Of a stretch of 64,000 nucleotides of DNA, positions 47,233 through 55,955 are shown piece by piece. The DNA is taken from positions 62,001 to 126,000 of the forward strand of contig NZ_JAHTKU010000001.1 in the NCBI RefSeq assembly GCF_019192965.1, written 5' to 3'. The stretch's first letter is position 1, and every line of letters starts with the position of its first letter. Both the position numbers and the translations under genes were made by a program. The stretch is from Nocardioides daeguensis (GTDB taxonomy: Bacteria > Actinomycetota > Actinomycetes > Propionibacteriales > Nocardioidaceae). Below the pieces are notes generated by a model. The model did not search any database. It was given only the letters and a program-made list of their open reading frames with translations, and was not told the origin of the DNA.

Positions 47233-48485
47233 CGGCATCCTCCGAGCAGTTGCTTGAGCAGGCCACAGACGGGCGCGCCCTGCGGCGCCGGAGCGGGGGC
47301 GCCGGTGTCCGGAGCGGGGGTCTCGACGCCTCCCTCGGCGGCAGGTGCCGACGGGGTGGCCGGGTCGGTCGTCCCGGGCGTCTCCGCCGCCCCGGACTGC
47401 GTGCCGAACGGTGCCTCGACCGGGTCGCGCAGCGGGTCGCCGCCGGCCAGTCCGGGCAGCAGCCCGCCCCGCAGGAACTGCCCGGCGAGCTCGTTCACCG
47501 ATACGTCGATGGTGGCGAACAGGTTGGCGTAGTCGCCGCGGATCACCTCTTGGGAGGTCATCAGCGGGAACGGGACCGTGATGGCGTACTTCAGCGCCTC
47601 GGGGATCTCGGTCGCCGACTCCCCCAGCCTCGTCAGGGTCGGCAGCAGCGCCTCGAGGTTCGACAGCAGCACGCCCTCGTTGAGCGCCACCAGGTTGCCG
47701 GCAGAGTCCGCCGCCCGGCTGGTACGGCGCAACGCCTGGGTCAGCGTCCGGCGCTCGCGGTTGAGCACGCGCATGCCGGGGCCGATCTCCTGGAGAGCCG
47801 TCGCCACCACGTCGCGCTCCGAGGCGAGCGTGCCGGACAGCGAGTCCATCGCCCGCAGCGCCGTGACCATGTCGTCCTTGTTGGCGTCGAGCACGTCGAG
47901 CAGCTCGTTCATCCGCCCGATCAGGGTCTTGGCGTCCGGCACCCGCTGGTCGAGCGCCGTGGTCATCTCCTCGGTGATGGTGGCGATCTGCGAGAGGCCG
48001 CCGTTGTTGAGCAGCAGCGACGCGGACGCCAGGACCTGCTCGGTGGAGGGCCGCACGCCGGTCTGGCCGACCGGCACGGTGGCACCCGGCGCGAGCCGGT
48101 CCGCCGCGGTCGACCCGTCGGTGGCGACCTCGACGAACTGGGCGCCGAGCAGGGTCTTCTGCCCGATCGAGAAGGTGGCGTCCGCGGGCAGCTCCACGGA
48201 GTCGAGCAGACGCAGGCGCACCTTGGCCTGCCAGTCCTCGACGTCGATCTTCGCGACCGTGCCGATGGTGACGTTGTCCAGCATCACCTGCGAGTTGGGC
48301 ACCAGGTTCTCGACCTGCTCGAAGACGACGGTGACGTCGTAACCCTCCTCACCGGTGGCGACCTGGCCGGGAAGGGTGTTGTCGTTCGGCTGGAGCTCGC
48401 AGGCGCTGAACGTGCCGGCGAGCACCACGGCCGCGACCACACCCGCGGCGCCGCGGAGTGCGCGGCGAGGTGGCAGGAAGCTCAT
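47229..48485 (-). CDS. mceE: MCE-family lipoprotein, MceE position (operon 2)
   Basis: A 418-residue MCE subunit with a lipoprotein signal ending TFSACELQ (Cys about 29). The MCE domain is YDVTVVFEQVENLVPNSQVM then LDNVTIGTVAKID. The tail is rich in Pro/Ala/Thr/Glu from about residue 360 and ends CGLLKQLLGGCR. It is the LprK-like subunit of this transporter. Start and stop overlap mceD and mceF by four bases each. Confidence 0.9.
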   Translation of the reverse strand: MSFLPPRRALRGAAGVVAAVVLAGTFSACELQPNDNTLPGQVATGEEGYDVTVVFEQVENLVPNSQVMLDNVTIGTVAKIDVEDWQAKVRLRLLDSVELPADATFSIGQKTLLGAQFVEVATDGSTAADRLAPGATVPVGQTGVRPSTEQVLASASLLLNNGGLSQIATITEEMTTALDQRVPDAKTLIGRMNELLDVLDANKDDMVTALRAMDSLSGTLASERDVVATALQEIGPGMRVLNRERRTLTQALRRTSRAADSAGNLVALNEGVLLSNLEALLPTLTRLGESATEIPEALKYAITVPFPLMTSQEVIRGDYANLFATIDVSVNELAGQFLRGGLLPGLAGGDPLRDPVEAPFGTQSGAAETPGTTDPATPSAPAAEGGVETPAPDTGAPAPAPQGAPVCGLLKQLLGGCR

Positions 48486-49606
48486 TCGTCGCCTCCTTCG
48501 AGGGCAGGGACGTCGGTGCGCTGGTCCGGGGTGCCGCCCGGCACCCGGCCGAGGCCGAGCAGCTCGACGAGCGGGCCGAGCGCGCTGCGGCAGGTGTCGG
48601 TGGTTCCGCCGACGCCGAAGATCGCGCCGCACAGCAGCTGGGCGGTGTTGTCCAGGTTGGCCAGCACCACGCGACCGGTGATGGCGGAGTCCTCGACCGT
48701 GTACATCAGCTGGTTCACCGCGCCGGGCGCCACGTGCACGATGTCGGCCAGGCTCTTGTTCTTGGCCGCCAGCGTGCTGGCCAGGACGTCCATGGCGCGC
48801 AGCGAGGTGGTCAGCGGACCGTCGTGCTTGCGCACGAACCGGCGCAGCTCCGGCAGGATCGTTGCCAGGTCGTCGACGGTGTCCACGAGCAGGTCGCTGT
48901 TGCGGTCCAGCAGGTCCGAGACCCCGGACAGCTCCTTGGTGAAGCCGCGGACCGCCTGATCGTGCACGACGAGGTTCGCCACGAAGGTGTTGAGCTCGCG
49001 GATCGTGGCGAACAGGTCGGTGCGGCCGCCGGAGAGCCCCTCGGAGGCGCGTCGCATGTTCGCGATCGAGGCGCGAAGGTCCGCTGCCGAGGTGCCAGCG
49101 AGGTTCTCGTCCGCGGTCAGCACGGCCTTGCGCAAGGCCCCCTTCTTCGCGTGCGGGCCGTCCGGACCGAGCGCGGTCGCGAGAGCCGTCAGCTCCTCCT
49201 TGACCGCGTCGAACTCGACGGGCACAGCCGTGCGGTCCACGGAGACGACCGCGCCGGACTCGAGCGTGGGTCCCTCGGTCCAGGCGGGGCTGAGCTGGAT
49301 GAACCGACCTGAGATCAGGCTGGGCGCGACGATCGCGGCCTTCACCTCGGCCGGCACCCGTCGGTCCCCGTCCACCTCGACGGTGACGTCGACGCGCTCC
49401 GCGCCGGGCTCGATCTCGGTGACCCGGCCGACCCGGACACCGAGCACCCGGACGTCGTCGCCGACGTTGAGGCCGGAGGTGGAGGCGAACTGCACGGTGA
49501 AGGTCTGCTTGCCGCCGGCGCCGTCCCACAGCAGCAGGGCAAGGCCGAGCGCGAGCACCGTGCCGACCACGACCAGTGCACGCGAGGAGCGGAGGAGGTT
49601 GGTCAT
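48482..49606 (-). CDS. mceD: MCE-family protein, MceD position (operon 2)
   Basis: A 374-residue MCE subunit with a plain membrane anchor (RALVVVGTVLALGLALLLW, about residues 9-27) and no lipobox, unlike its operon-1 counterpart. The MCE domain is FTVQFASTSGLNVGDDVRVL then GVRVGRVTEIEPG. The C-terminus contains a cysteine pair (LLCGAIFG, DTCRSALG). Coupled to mceC and mceE by ATGA overlaps. Confidence 0.9.
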   Translation of the reverse strand: MTNLLRSSRALVVVGTVLALGLALLLWDGAGGKQTFTVQFASTSGLNVGDDVRVLGVRVGRVTEIEPGAERVDVTVEVDGDRRVPAEVKAAIVAPSLISGRFIQLSPAWTEGPTLESGAVVSVDRTAVPVEFDAVKEELTALATALGPDGPHAKKGALRKAVLTADENLAGTSAADLRASIANMRRASEGLSGGRTDLFATIRELNTFVANLVVHDQAVRGFTKELSGVSDLLDRNSDLLVDTVDDLATILPELRRFVRKHDGPLTTSLRAMDVLASTLAAKNKSLADIVHVAPGAVNQLMYTVEDSAITGRVVLANLDNTAQLLCGAIFGVGGTTDTCRSALGPLVELLGLGRVPGGTPDQRTDVPALEGGDE

Positions 49607-50583
49607 TGCACGAGTCCTGACACGATCGGGAGCAGGGTGGTGGGCGCGGTGAGGTTCTGGATGTAGGCGTCGAAGAACGGACCGGAGGAGACCGCCTCGG
49701 CGAACGGGTACGCGTAGCCGCGCAGCCCGTCGATCGCCCCGAGGATGTTCTTACGGTTGCGATTCAGCTGCTGGGTGAGCGCGGTGAGCTCCTTGAGCGC
49801 GGGGCCCAGGTCGGCGTCGTTCTCGCGCATCACCGCGCGTACCGTGCGGGCCAGCTGGCGGACCTCGGTGAGGAGGCTGACCAGCACCGCCTCCCGGTCC
49901 TGCACCTGCGTGAAGAGGCTCTGCCCGGCGGTGAGCAGGGTGGTCACCTGCTCGTTGCGATCGGCCAGCACCCCGCTCACCCGGGCGGACCGGTCGAGGA
50001 GCTGCTGGAGCACCTGCGCGTTGTCGCCGAGGTTGGCCGCGACCTGGTCGATGCCGGCGAGCGCCCTGCGGACGTCCTGCGGCGTGTTCTCGAAGGTCCG
50101 GCTGATGCTGGTCAGCGACGCGGAGAGCTGGTCGACGTCGATCTCGTCCACCTCGGTGGCCAGGTCGCCGAGCGCGCTGGTGACGTCGTACGGCGAGGAG
50201 GTCCGCTCCACGGGGATGGTTCGGTCCCGGTCGAACTCGCCCTCGCCGCCGGGAACCAGCTCGAGCGCGGCGTGCCCGAGCAGGGTGACGGTGACGATCT
50301 TGGCCTCCGTCCGGTCGCCGAGGTCGGCGGTGCGGTCGGCCAGCGTGAACCCGACCCGCACCTTCGCGCCGTCGAGCTCGACCTCCTTGACCTTGCCGAC
50401 GGTGGCGCCGGAGATGATCACGTCGTCGCCGGGCGTCAGCCCTCCGACCTCGCCGAAGTCGGCCCGCACCAGGTCGTTGTCGCCGACCAGCGGGAGGCTG
50501 TCGAGGCGCAGCGCGGCCACGACCAGGGCAGCCACGACGAGCGTGCCCAGCAGTCCGAGCCGGACGTCCTTGGCCTTGCTCAT
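49603..50583 (-). CDS. mceC: MCE-family protein, MceC position (operon 2)
   Basis: A 326-residue MCE subunit beginning MSKAKDVRLGLLGTLVVAAL. The MCE domain is VRADFGEVGGLTPGDDVIIS then GATVGKVKEVELDG. A helical region rich in Gln, Leu and Asn follows, and the protein ends in an aromatic stretch (YAYPFAEAVSSGPFFDAYIQ). Unlike operon-1 MceC it lacks a cysteine tail. The ATG at 50583 overlaps the mceB stop. Confidence 0.9.
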   Translation of the reverse strand: MSKAKDVRLGLLGTLVVAALVVAALRLDSLPLVGDNDLVRADFGEVGGLTPGDDVIISGATVGKVKEVELDGAKVRVGFTLADRTADLGDRTEAKIVTVTLLGHAALELVPGGEGEFDRDRTIPVERTSSPYDVTSALGDLATEVDEIDVDQLSASLTSISRTFENTPQDVRRALAGIDQVAANLGDNAQVLQQLLDRSARVSGVLADRNEQVTTLLTAGQSLFTQVQDREAVLVSLLTEVRQLARTVRAVMRENDADLGPALKELTALTQQLNRNRKNILGAIDGLRGYAYPFAEAVSSGPFFDAYIQNLTAPTTLLPIVSGLVQ

Positions 50584-51617
50584 CGCTTGCACCTCGCCAC
50601 GTCGCTCTCGATCCAGGGGGTCTGCAGCGGCTTCCCGCCACCGAGGTCCGCCAGCTGCACGCGGACCCCGCACAGGAAGAAGTTGAAGAAGTTGCCGTAG
50701 GAGGCGGGACCGACCATCCGGGCGTAGTGCGCGGGCAGCGCGTTGAGGACGTCGTCCAGGACGTCGGCCTGCTCGTTGACCTTCCCGGTGGTGGTGGCCA
50801 GCTCCTTCAGGACGGGGGTCAGGTCCCCCCGCGCACGGTCCAGCAGCCGGTCGACCTCGCCGGCGCCGTCACCGATCGCGGCGGCGGAGTCGAGGATGCT
50901 CTCGGCGTCGCCGTCGTACCCCGCGGCGAGCCTGCTCAGCTGGGTGATCAGGGCGTCGAGGTCCCCGCTCCGGTCGTCGAGGGTGCCCATCACGGCGTTG
51001 AGGTTGCCGAGCACCGAGGTGACCAGCTCCTGCTGCGAGCCGATCGTCGTCGTGAACGAGCCCACCGTGGCGATCAGGTCACCCACGGCGCTCTCCTGAC
51101 CCTGCAGCACCTCGATCAGCTGCGCCGAGAGCTGGTTGATCTGCTGGGCGTTGAGTCCGGCGAAGAGCGGCTTGAACCCGTTGAGCAGGGTGTCGATGTC
51201 GAGGGCGGACTCGGTGCGCGACGCCGGAAGGGTCGCCCCCGGCTCCAGCGCGGCACCGGGGTCGTCACCCCGCTCCAGGGCGATGTAGCGGTCGCCGATC
51301 AGGTTCCGGTAGCGCACGGTCGCCGTGGTCGTCTCGTCGAGCGTGATGTCGTCGGCAACGGTGAACCCGACCTTGACGGTGGCGTCCTCCTGCACCTGCA
51401 CCGAGGTCACCTTGCCGACCTCGACGCTGGCCACGCGGACCTGTGAGCCGGTGGTCAGCCCGGAGACGTTGTCGAAGACGGCGTGGTACTCGTCCCGCTC
51501 CCCGGGCCGGATCTGGCCGGTGACGATGACCAGGTAGGCGGTGATGACGGCAGCGATCCCGACGAAGACGACGAGCTTGGCCTGGTCCTTGCGGTTCTGC
51601 GCGCGGATCGAGCTCAC
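50580..51617 (-). CDS. mceB: MCE-family protein, MceB position (operon 2)
   Basis: A 345-residue MCE subunit with a GTG start (51617) that overlaps the mceA stop (GTGA). The anchor is VVFVGIAAVITAYLVIV at about residues 15-31, and the MCE domain is YHAVFDNVSGLTTGSQVRVA then SVEVGKVTSVQV. DIDTLLNGFKPLFAGL identifies it as the MceB-type subunit. The C-terminus has two cysteines (FLCGVRVQ, ARCKR). Confidence 0.9.
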   Translation of the reverse strand: MSSIRAQNRKDQAKLVVFVGIAAVITAYLVIVTGQIRPGERDEYHAVFDNVSGLTTGSQVRVASVEVGKVTSVQVQEDATVKVGFTVADDITLDETTTATVRYRNLIGDRYIALERGDDPGAALEPGATLPASRTESALDIDTLLNGFKPLFAGLNAQQINQLSAQLIEVLQGQESAVGDLIATVGSFTTTIGSQQELVTSVLGNLNAVMGTLDDRSGDLDALITQLSRLAAGYDGDAESILDSAAAIGDGAGEVDRLLDRARGDLTPVLKELATTTGKVNEQADVLDDVLNALPAHYARMVGPASYGNFFNFFLCGVRVQLADLGGGKPLQTPWIESDVARCKR

Positions 51618-52780
51618 GGGCTCGTCACCACCCCTCCGACGAGACCGAGCAGGGTCTGGGCGAGGTCCTCCACGGCGCTGCCTTCCGGCTGGTGGTACGG
51701 CGCGATGCCGATGTCGAACTTCCGGAAGTTCCTCTTGCCCACCTCGGCGGTCACGTCGGGCAGGCCGAAGCAGTTCGGGCCGCCCTTGTCGGCCACCACA
51801 GCGAGGCTGTCCGGCGCACGGTACGGCGGGTCCGCGGGCTGCAGGCGGGTGAAGGAGTTGACGCCGGGCTTGGTGCCCCCGACCGCGACCTCGAGGTCGC
51901 GGTTGATCTTCGCGACGCCCTCGATGGTGCACGGCAGCATCGGCGAGTACCTCGCGAGCAGGCGCGTGGTGGGGTCGAGCTCACGCAGCGCGGCCGCCAG
52001 TGCGGCGCCGTGCCGGCTGGAGGTCGCGTCGGCCTGCGCGGAGAAGGACTCGAGGCCGTCCAGCAGCGCGCGGAGGTCGCGCTGCCGGGTGCTCAGCGTC
52101 CGTGCGGTGGTGGTGCCGGAGTCGAGCATGGTCACCAGGTCTGCGCTGGCCCCGTCGTAGGTCCGGAGCACGTCGTTGATCCGCTGGATGTCCTCGGCCA
52201 GCGCCGGCAGCGCCGGGTTGAACCGGGCCAGCAGCTCGTCGGTGTCCTCGACCAGGCGGTTGATCCGTTCGCCGCGGGTGTCCACGGTGTCGGCGACGGC
52301 GGTGAGCGCCCCGGCGACCTCGCGGGGTCGGGCCACCGCCAGCACCCGGGAGAGGCTGCTGAACGCCTCGTCGACCTCGGTGGTGACGTAGTCGGCCTGG
52401 ATCACGGTCCCCGCGGCGAGGGTGCCCGTCTCGCCCGCCGGCGTGAGCTGGACGTACTTCTGGCCGAACGCGGTCGGCGGCACGATCTGGGCGGTGACCT
52501 CGGCGGGAAGCAGGCCCATCCGGTCGGCGTCGATCCTCAGCTCGATCTCGGCGCCGTCCTTGGTGGCACGCACGTCGGCGACGGAGCCGATCTCGACGCC
52601 GCGCACCTTGACCACCGCACCGGAGTCCATGGTCAGGCCGGCGCGGTCGCTGAGCACCGTCACCTCGCGGACGTCGGCGAAGGCGTTCTGGTAGAGCGCC
52701 GCGGTGCCGACCGCAAGGCCGGCGAGGACGCCGAGCAGGCCGGCGCCGAGCGCCATGTGCTTGGTCCTGGCAGAACGCAT
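51614..52780 (-). CDS. mceA: MCE-family protein, MceA position (operon 2)
   Basis: A 388-residue MCE subunit. It has an anchor at about residues 10-30 and the MCE domain VREVTVLSDRAGLTMDSGAV then VKVRGVEIGSVADVRA, with the MceA continuation FGQKYVQLTPAGE. The C-terminus includes a cysteine pair (SPMLPCTIEG, GPNCFGLPD) and YHQPEGSAVEDLAQTLLGLV. AAGGAGAG lies before the ATG at 52780. It is 41 bases from yrbEB, the largest gap among the transporter genes. Confidence 0.9.
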   Translation of the reverse strand: MRSARTKHMALGAGLLGVLAGLAVGTAALYQNAFADVREVTVLSDRAGLTMDSGAVVKVRGVEIGSVADVRATKDGAEIELRIDADRMGLLPAEVTAQIVPPTAFGQKYVQLTPAGETGTLAAGTVIQADYVTTEVDEAFSSLSRVLAVARPREVAGALTAVADTVDTRGERINRLVEDTDELLARFNPALPALAEDIQRINDVLRTYDGASADLVTMLDSGTTTARTLSTRQRDLRALLDGLESFSAQADATSSRHGAALAAALRELDPTTRLLARYSPMLPCTIEGVAKINRDLEVAVGGTKPGVNSFTRLQPADPPYRAPDSLAVVADKGGPNCFGLPDVTAEVGKRNFRKFDIGIAPYHQPEGSAVEDLAQTLLGLVGGVVTSP

Positions 52781-52821
52781 GTCTCTCCTTGTCTTGGGAC
52801 TTGTCCGGCGGTTGGGCGCGC

Positions 52822-53637
52822 TCAGCCGGCGACGTGCACCGAGGCCTGGCCCCACAGGGCCAGCCCGAAGGCGAGGTCGACGAGCATGATCCCGATCAGC
52901 GAGGTCCGGACCGCGACGCCGACCGCACGTCCCACACCGGCCGGGCCGCCGCCGGCCCGGAAGCCGTGGTAGCAGCAGACCGAGACGATGACGAGGGCCA
53001 TGAGCACGGTCTTGAGCAGCGCCAGCACCAGGTCGGAAGGCACCAGGAAGGTGTCGAAGTAGTGCGAGTAGGTGCCGGGGGCCTGGCCGTAGCCCACGGT
53101 CACCACGACCTTGGTCGCCAGGTAGGTCATGATCACCGCGCAGGCGAACAGCGGTACGACGGCGACCAGGCCGGCGATGATCCGGGTGCTCACCAGGTAG
53201 GGCACCGGTGGCACCGCCATCACCTCGAGCGCGTCGATCTCCTCGCTGACGCGCATGGCCCCGATCTGCGCGGTGAAGCCGGCGCCGACGGTGGCGGTCA
53301 GCGCGATGCCCGCGATGATCGGGGCCACCTCGCGGGTGTTGAAGTAGGCGGAGAAGAACCCGGCCATCGAGGAGGCGTTGATGTCGCCCATCGAGGTGTA
53401 GGCCTGCAGGCCGACCTCGAAGCCGGCGGCCGCGGACAGGAAGCCGATCACCAGCACGGTGCCGCCGATCAGCGCGAGCGCGCCGGAGCCGAGCGAGACC
53501 TCGGCGAGCAGCCGCACGATCTCGCGGCGGTAGCGGCGGATCGCCCGCGGGAACTCGGCGTAGGCGCGGCCGTGGAAGGCCACCTGCTCGCCGAGGTCGA
53601 CCAGGGTCCTGGCCGGACCCGAATCACCCAGTGCCAT
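52822..53637 (-). CDS. yrbEB: MlaE/YrbE-family ABC permease B (operon 2)
   Basis: A 271-residue permease. The coupling-helix block is GAGFTAQIGAMRVSEEIDAL then EVMAVPPVPYLVSTR, nearly parallel to operon-1 YrbEB. YFNTREVAPIIAGIALTAT and GFRAGGGPAGVGRAVGVAVR are the other MlaE marks. One base separates its start from the yrbEA stop. Confidence 0.92.
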   Translation of the reverse strand: MALGDSGPARTLVDLGEQVAFHGRAYAEFPRAIRRYRREIVRLLAEVSLGSGALALIGGTVLVIGFLSAAAGFEVGLQAYTSMGDINASSMAGFFSAYFNTREVAPIIAGIALTATVGAGFTAQIGAMRVSEEIDALEVMAVPPVPYLVSTRIIAGLVAVVPLFACAVIMTYLATKVVVTVGYGQAPGTYSHYFDTFLVPSDLVLALLKTVLMALVIVSVCCYHGFRAGGGPAGVGRAVGVAVRTSLIGIMLVDLAFGLALWGQASVHVAG

Positions 53638-53638
53638 C

Positions 53639-54535
53639 TCAAGCGCCCTTCAGGCTGAGGAAGATCATCGTGATCACGGTGTTCGCAGCGAAGAGGAGCA
53701 TGAAGGAGAAGACGACCGTCTGGTTGACGGCGTCGCCGACGCCCTTCGGACCACCCTTCGCGTTGAGGCCGAGGTAGCAGGCGGTCAGGCCGGCGAGCAG
53801 ACCGAAGACGGCCGCCTTGATCTCGGAGGTGATGAAGTCGCTGACACCGACCAGCAGGGTGAGGTCGGTGACGTAGAGCCCCGGGGTGGCGCCCTGCAGC
53901 ATGACCGAGAACACGTAGCCGCCGACCAGGCCGACCAGCGAGACGACACCGTTGAGACAGATCGCCACGAGCGCGGAGGCGAGCACCCGCGGCACCACCA
54001 GCCGCTCGACCGGGTCGATGCCGAGGGTGACCATCGCGTCGATCTCCTCGCGGATCTTCCGCGCCCCCAGGTCCGCGCACATCGCCGTCGCCCCCGCGCC
54101 GGCGACGACCAGCACGCTGACCACCGGACCGATCTCGCGGATCACCGCGAGCGCCGCACCCGCACCGGCCAGGTCGACCGCACCGATCTGGATCAGCAGC
54201 TCGTTGACCTGGAAGATGACGATCACGCACAGCGGGATCGAGACCAGGATCGCCGGCCCCAGGGAGACCGAGGTGATGAACCAGGCCTGGGTCATGAACT
54301 CGACCAGCCGGAACTTCCGGGTGAACATCGTCCGGAAGGTCTTGGCGCAGAACCGGTAGAAGTCGCCGATCACGCCGAGGAACTGCGTGGGCGTGCTGAC
54401 CAGGGCGAGCAGCATGCTCGAGCGCAGCGCCTCCTGCGCGATCTGATCGGTCTGCTCGGTGCTGCCGGCCAGGCGATCGGCCGGTCCGGCATCCGGTCCG
54501 GTCCGGGGCGGACGGACCGCGGTGTCGTTGGTCAT
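53639..54535 (-). CDS. yrbEA: MlaE/YrbE-family ABC permease A (operon 2)
   Basis: A 298-residue permease with a 40-residue hydrophilic N-terminal extension not seen in the operon-1 protein. The conserved block reads GAGATAMCADLGARKIREEI then DAMVTLGIDPVERLVVPRVL, and the late one is NAKGGPKGVGDAVNQTVVFS. It forms the membrane core with YrbEB. The aldehyde dehydrogenase gene ends 13 bases upstream. Confidence 0.92.
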   Translation of the reverse strand: MTNDTAVRPPRTGPDAGPADRLAGSTEQTDQIAQEALRSSMLLALVSTPTQFLGVIGDFYRFCAKTFRTMFTRKFRLVEFMTQAWFITSVSLGPAILVSIPLCVIVIFQVNELLIQIGAVDLAGAGAALAVIREIGPVVSVLVVAGAGATAMCADLGARKIREEIDAMVTLGIDPVERLVVPRVLASALVAICLNGVVSLVGLVGGYVFSVMLQGATPGLYVTDLTLLVGVSDFITSEIKAAVFGLLAGLTACYLGLNAKGGPKGVGDAVNQTVVFSFMLLFAANTVITMIFLSLKGA

Positions 54536-54548
54536 TTGCCGCAGCCGA

Positions 54549-55955
54549 TCAGAAGAGACGACGGATGATCTTGACCGCCCGGTCGCTGTAGGGCGGGTAG
54601 ATGATCGACGGGTCGGGTCGGAAGCTCTTGACCAGCACCGACTTGCGGTGGCTGAACTCGGCGAAGCCGGCGTGCCCGTGGTAGGCCCCCATCCCGCTGG
54701 GGCCGACGCCGCCGAACGGCAGGCTGGGCACCAGGCAGTGCATGGCGACGTGGTTGACCACCGTGCCGCCGGCCGGGACCTCGGCGACGATCCGTCGCCG
54801 GGCGACCCGCGAGCGGGAGAAGAGGTACGTCGCCAGCGGCTTGGGCCGGTCGTTGACGAAGTCGATCGCCTCGTCGAGCGAGCCGACCCGAAGCACGGGC
54901 AGCACCGGACCGAAGATCTCCTCGCTCATCAGCGGCTCGTCGAGCGCCGGGCCCACGACGACGGTGGGCTCGATCCGGAGGGTGTCGGGGTCGCTCCCGC
55001 CGCCGTGCGCGACACGGCCCTGGGTCGCGGCGATCGCTGAGACCAGACGGTCGAACTGGCGCTCGTTGACGATCGGCTGGCCGGCCGGCTCACCGCTGCG
55101 GAACGCGGCCAGGTGGGTGCCGATCCGGTCGACGAGCTCGTCGTGCACGTCGCTGTGCGCGAGCACGTAGTCGGGAGCGATGCAGGTCTGGCCGGAGTTG
55201 AGCAGCTTGACCCAGGCCAGTCGCTTGGCCGTCACCTCGAGGTCCGCCGTGGCGTCGACGATGACCGGGCTCTTGCCGCCCAGCTCGAGGGTCACGGGGG
55301 TCAGGTGCGGCGCGGCACCGGCCATGATCTTGCGGCCGATCTCCGTGCCGCCGGTGAAGAGCGCGTGGTCGAAGCCCTGGGCGAGCAGCTCCTGGGTGAC
55401 CGAGGCGTCGCCCTCGACGACGGCGACCGCCTCGGGGTCGAGGTACCTCGGCAGCCACTCGGCGAGCATCCGCGAGGTGGCCGGCGCGATCTCCGACGGC
55501 TTGACCACCACGGTGTTGCCCGCCGCGACCGCGGCGACCAGCGGGCCGAGGGTGAGGAAGACGGGGTAGTTCCAGGGGCTGATGATCAGCACCGTGCCCT
55601 TGGGCTCGGGACGGGTCATCGCCCAGCCAGGCAGCTGCGTGGCCGGCAGCGGGCGGGGCGTGGGCAGCATCCAGCGGCGCAGGTGGCGCTTGGCGTGGCT
55701 GGCCTCGGCGCGGCTACCGGCGATCTCGCCGAGCCACGCCTCGACCGGTCCACGGCCCAGGTCCGCGGCGACGGCGGCGACGATCTCGGCCTCGCGCTCG
55801 TCGCAGAACCGCTCGATGCCCTCGAGCTGCTGCCTACGCCAGGCCAGCGACTGGGTGCGCCCGGTCCTGAAGACTCGGCGCAGCTGCGCTACGACCGTCG
55901 GCACGGGGGCTCCCTCCGCCCCCGTGCCGGCGGAGCTCTCGACCTGCGCGCTCAT
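54549..55955 (-). CDS. NAD(P)-dependent aldehyde dehydrogenase (class 3-like)
   Basis: A 468-residue dehydrogenase. Catalytic Cys is C258 in NSGQTCIAPDY, and the general base is E224 in VTLELGGKSP. PWNYPVFLTLGPLVAAVAAG and the ending HRKSVLVKSFRPDPSIIYPP followed by YSDRAVKIIRRLF are typical of the ALDH3/fatty aldehyde branch, whose C-terminus is membrane-facing. It would oxidise a fatty or branched aldehyde to the acid that the next enzyme activates. The ATG overlaps the acyl-CoA ligase stop. Confidence 0.9.
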   Translation of the reverse strand: MSAQVESSAGTGAEGAPVPTVVAQLRRVFRTGRTQSLAWRRQQLEGIERFCDEREAEIVAAVAADLGRGPVEAWLGEIAGSRAEASHAKRHLRRWMLPTPRPLPATQLPGWAMTRPEPKGTVLIISPWNYPVFLTLGPLVAAVAAGNTVVVKPSEIAPATSRMLAEWLPRYLDPEAVAVVEGDASVTQELLAQGFDHALFTGGTEIGRKIMAGAAPHLTPVTLELGGKSPVIVDATADLEVTAKRLAWVKLLNSGQTCIAPDYVLAHSDVHDELVDRIGTHLAAFRSGEPAGQPIVNERQFDRLVSAIAATQGRVAHGGGSDPDTLRIEPTVVVGPALDEPLMSEEIFGPVLPVLRVGSLDEAIDFVNDRPKPLATYLFSRSRVARRRIVAEVPAGGTVVNHVAMHCLVPSLPFGGVGPSGMGAYHGHAGFAEFSHRKSVLVKSFRPDPSIIYPPYSDRAVKIIRRLF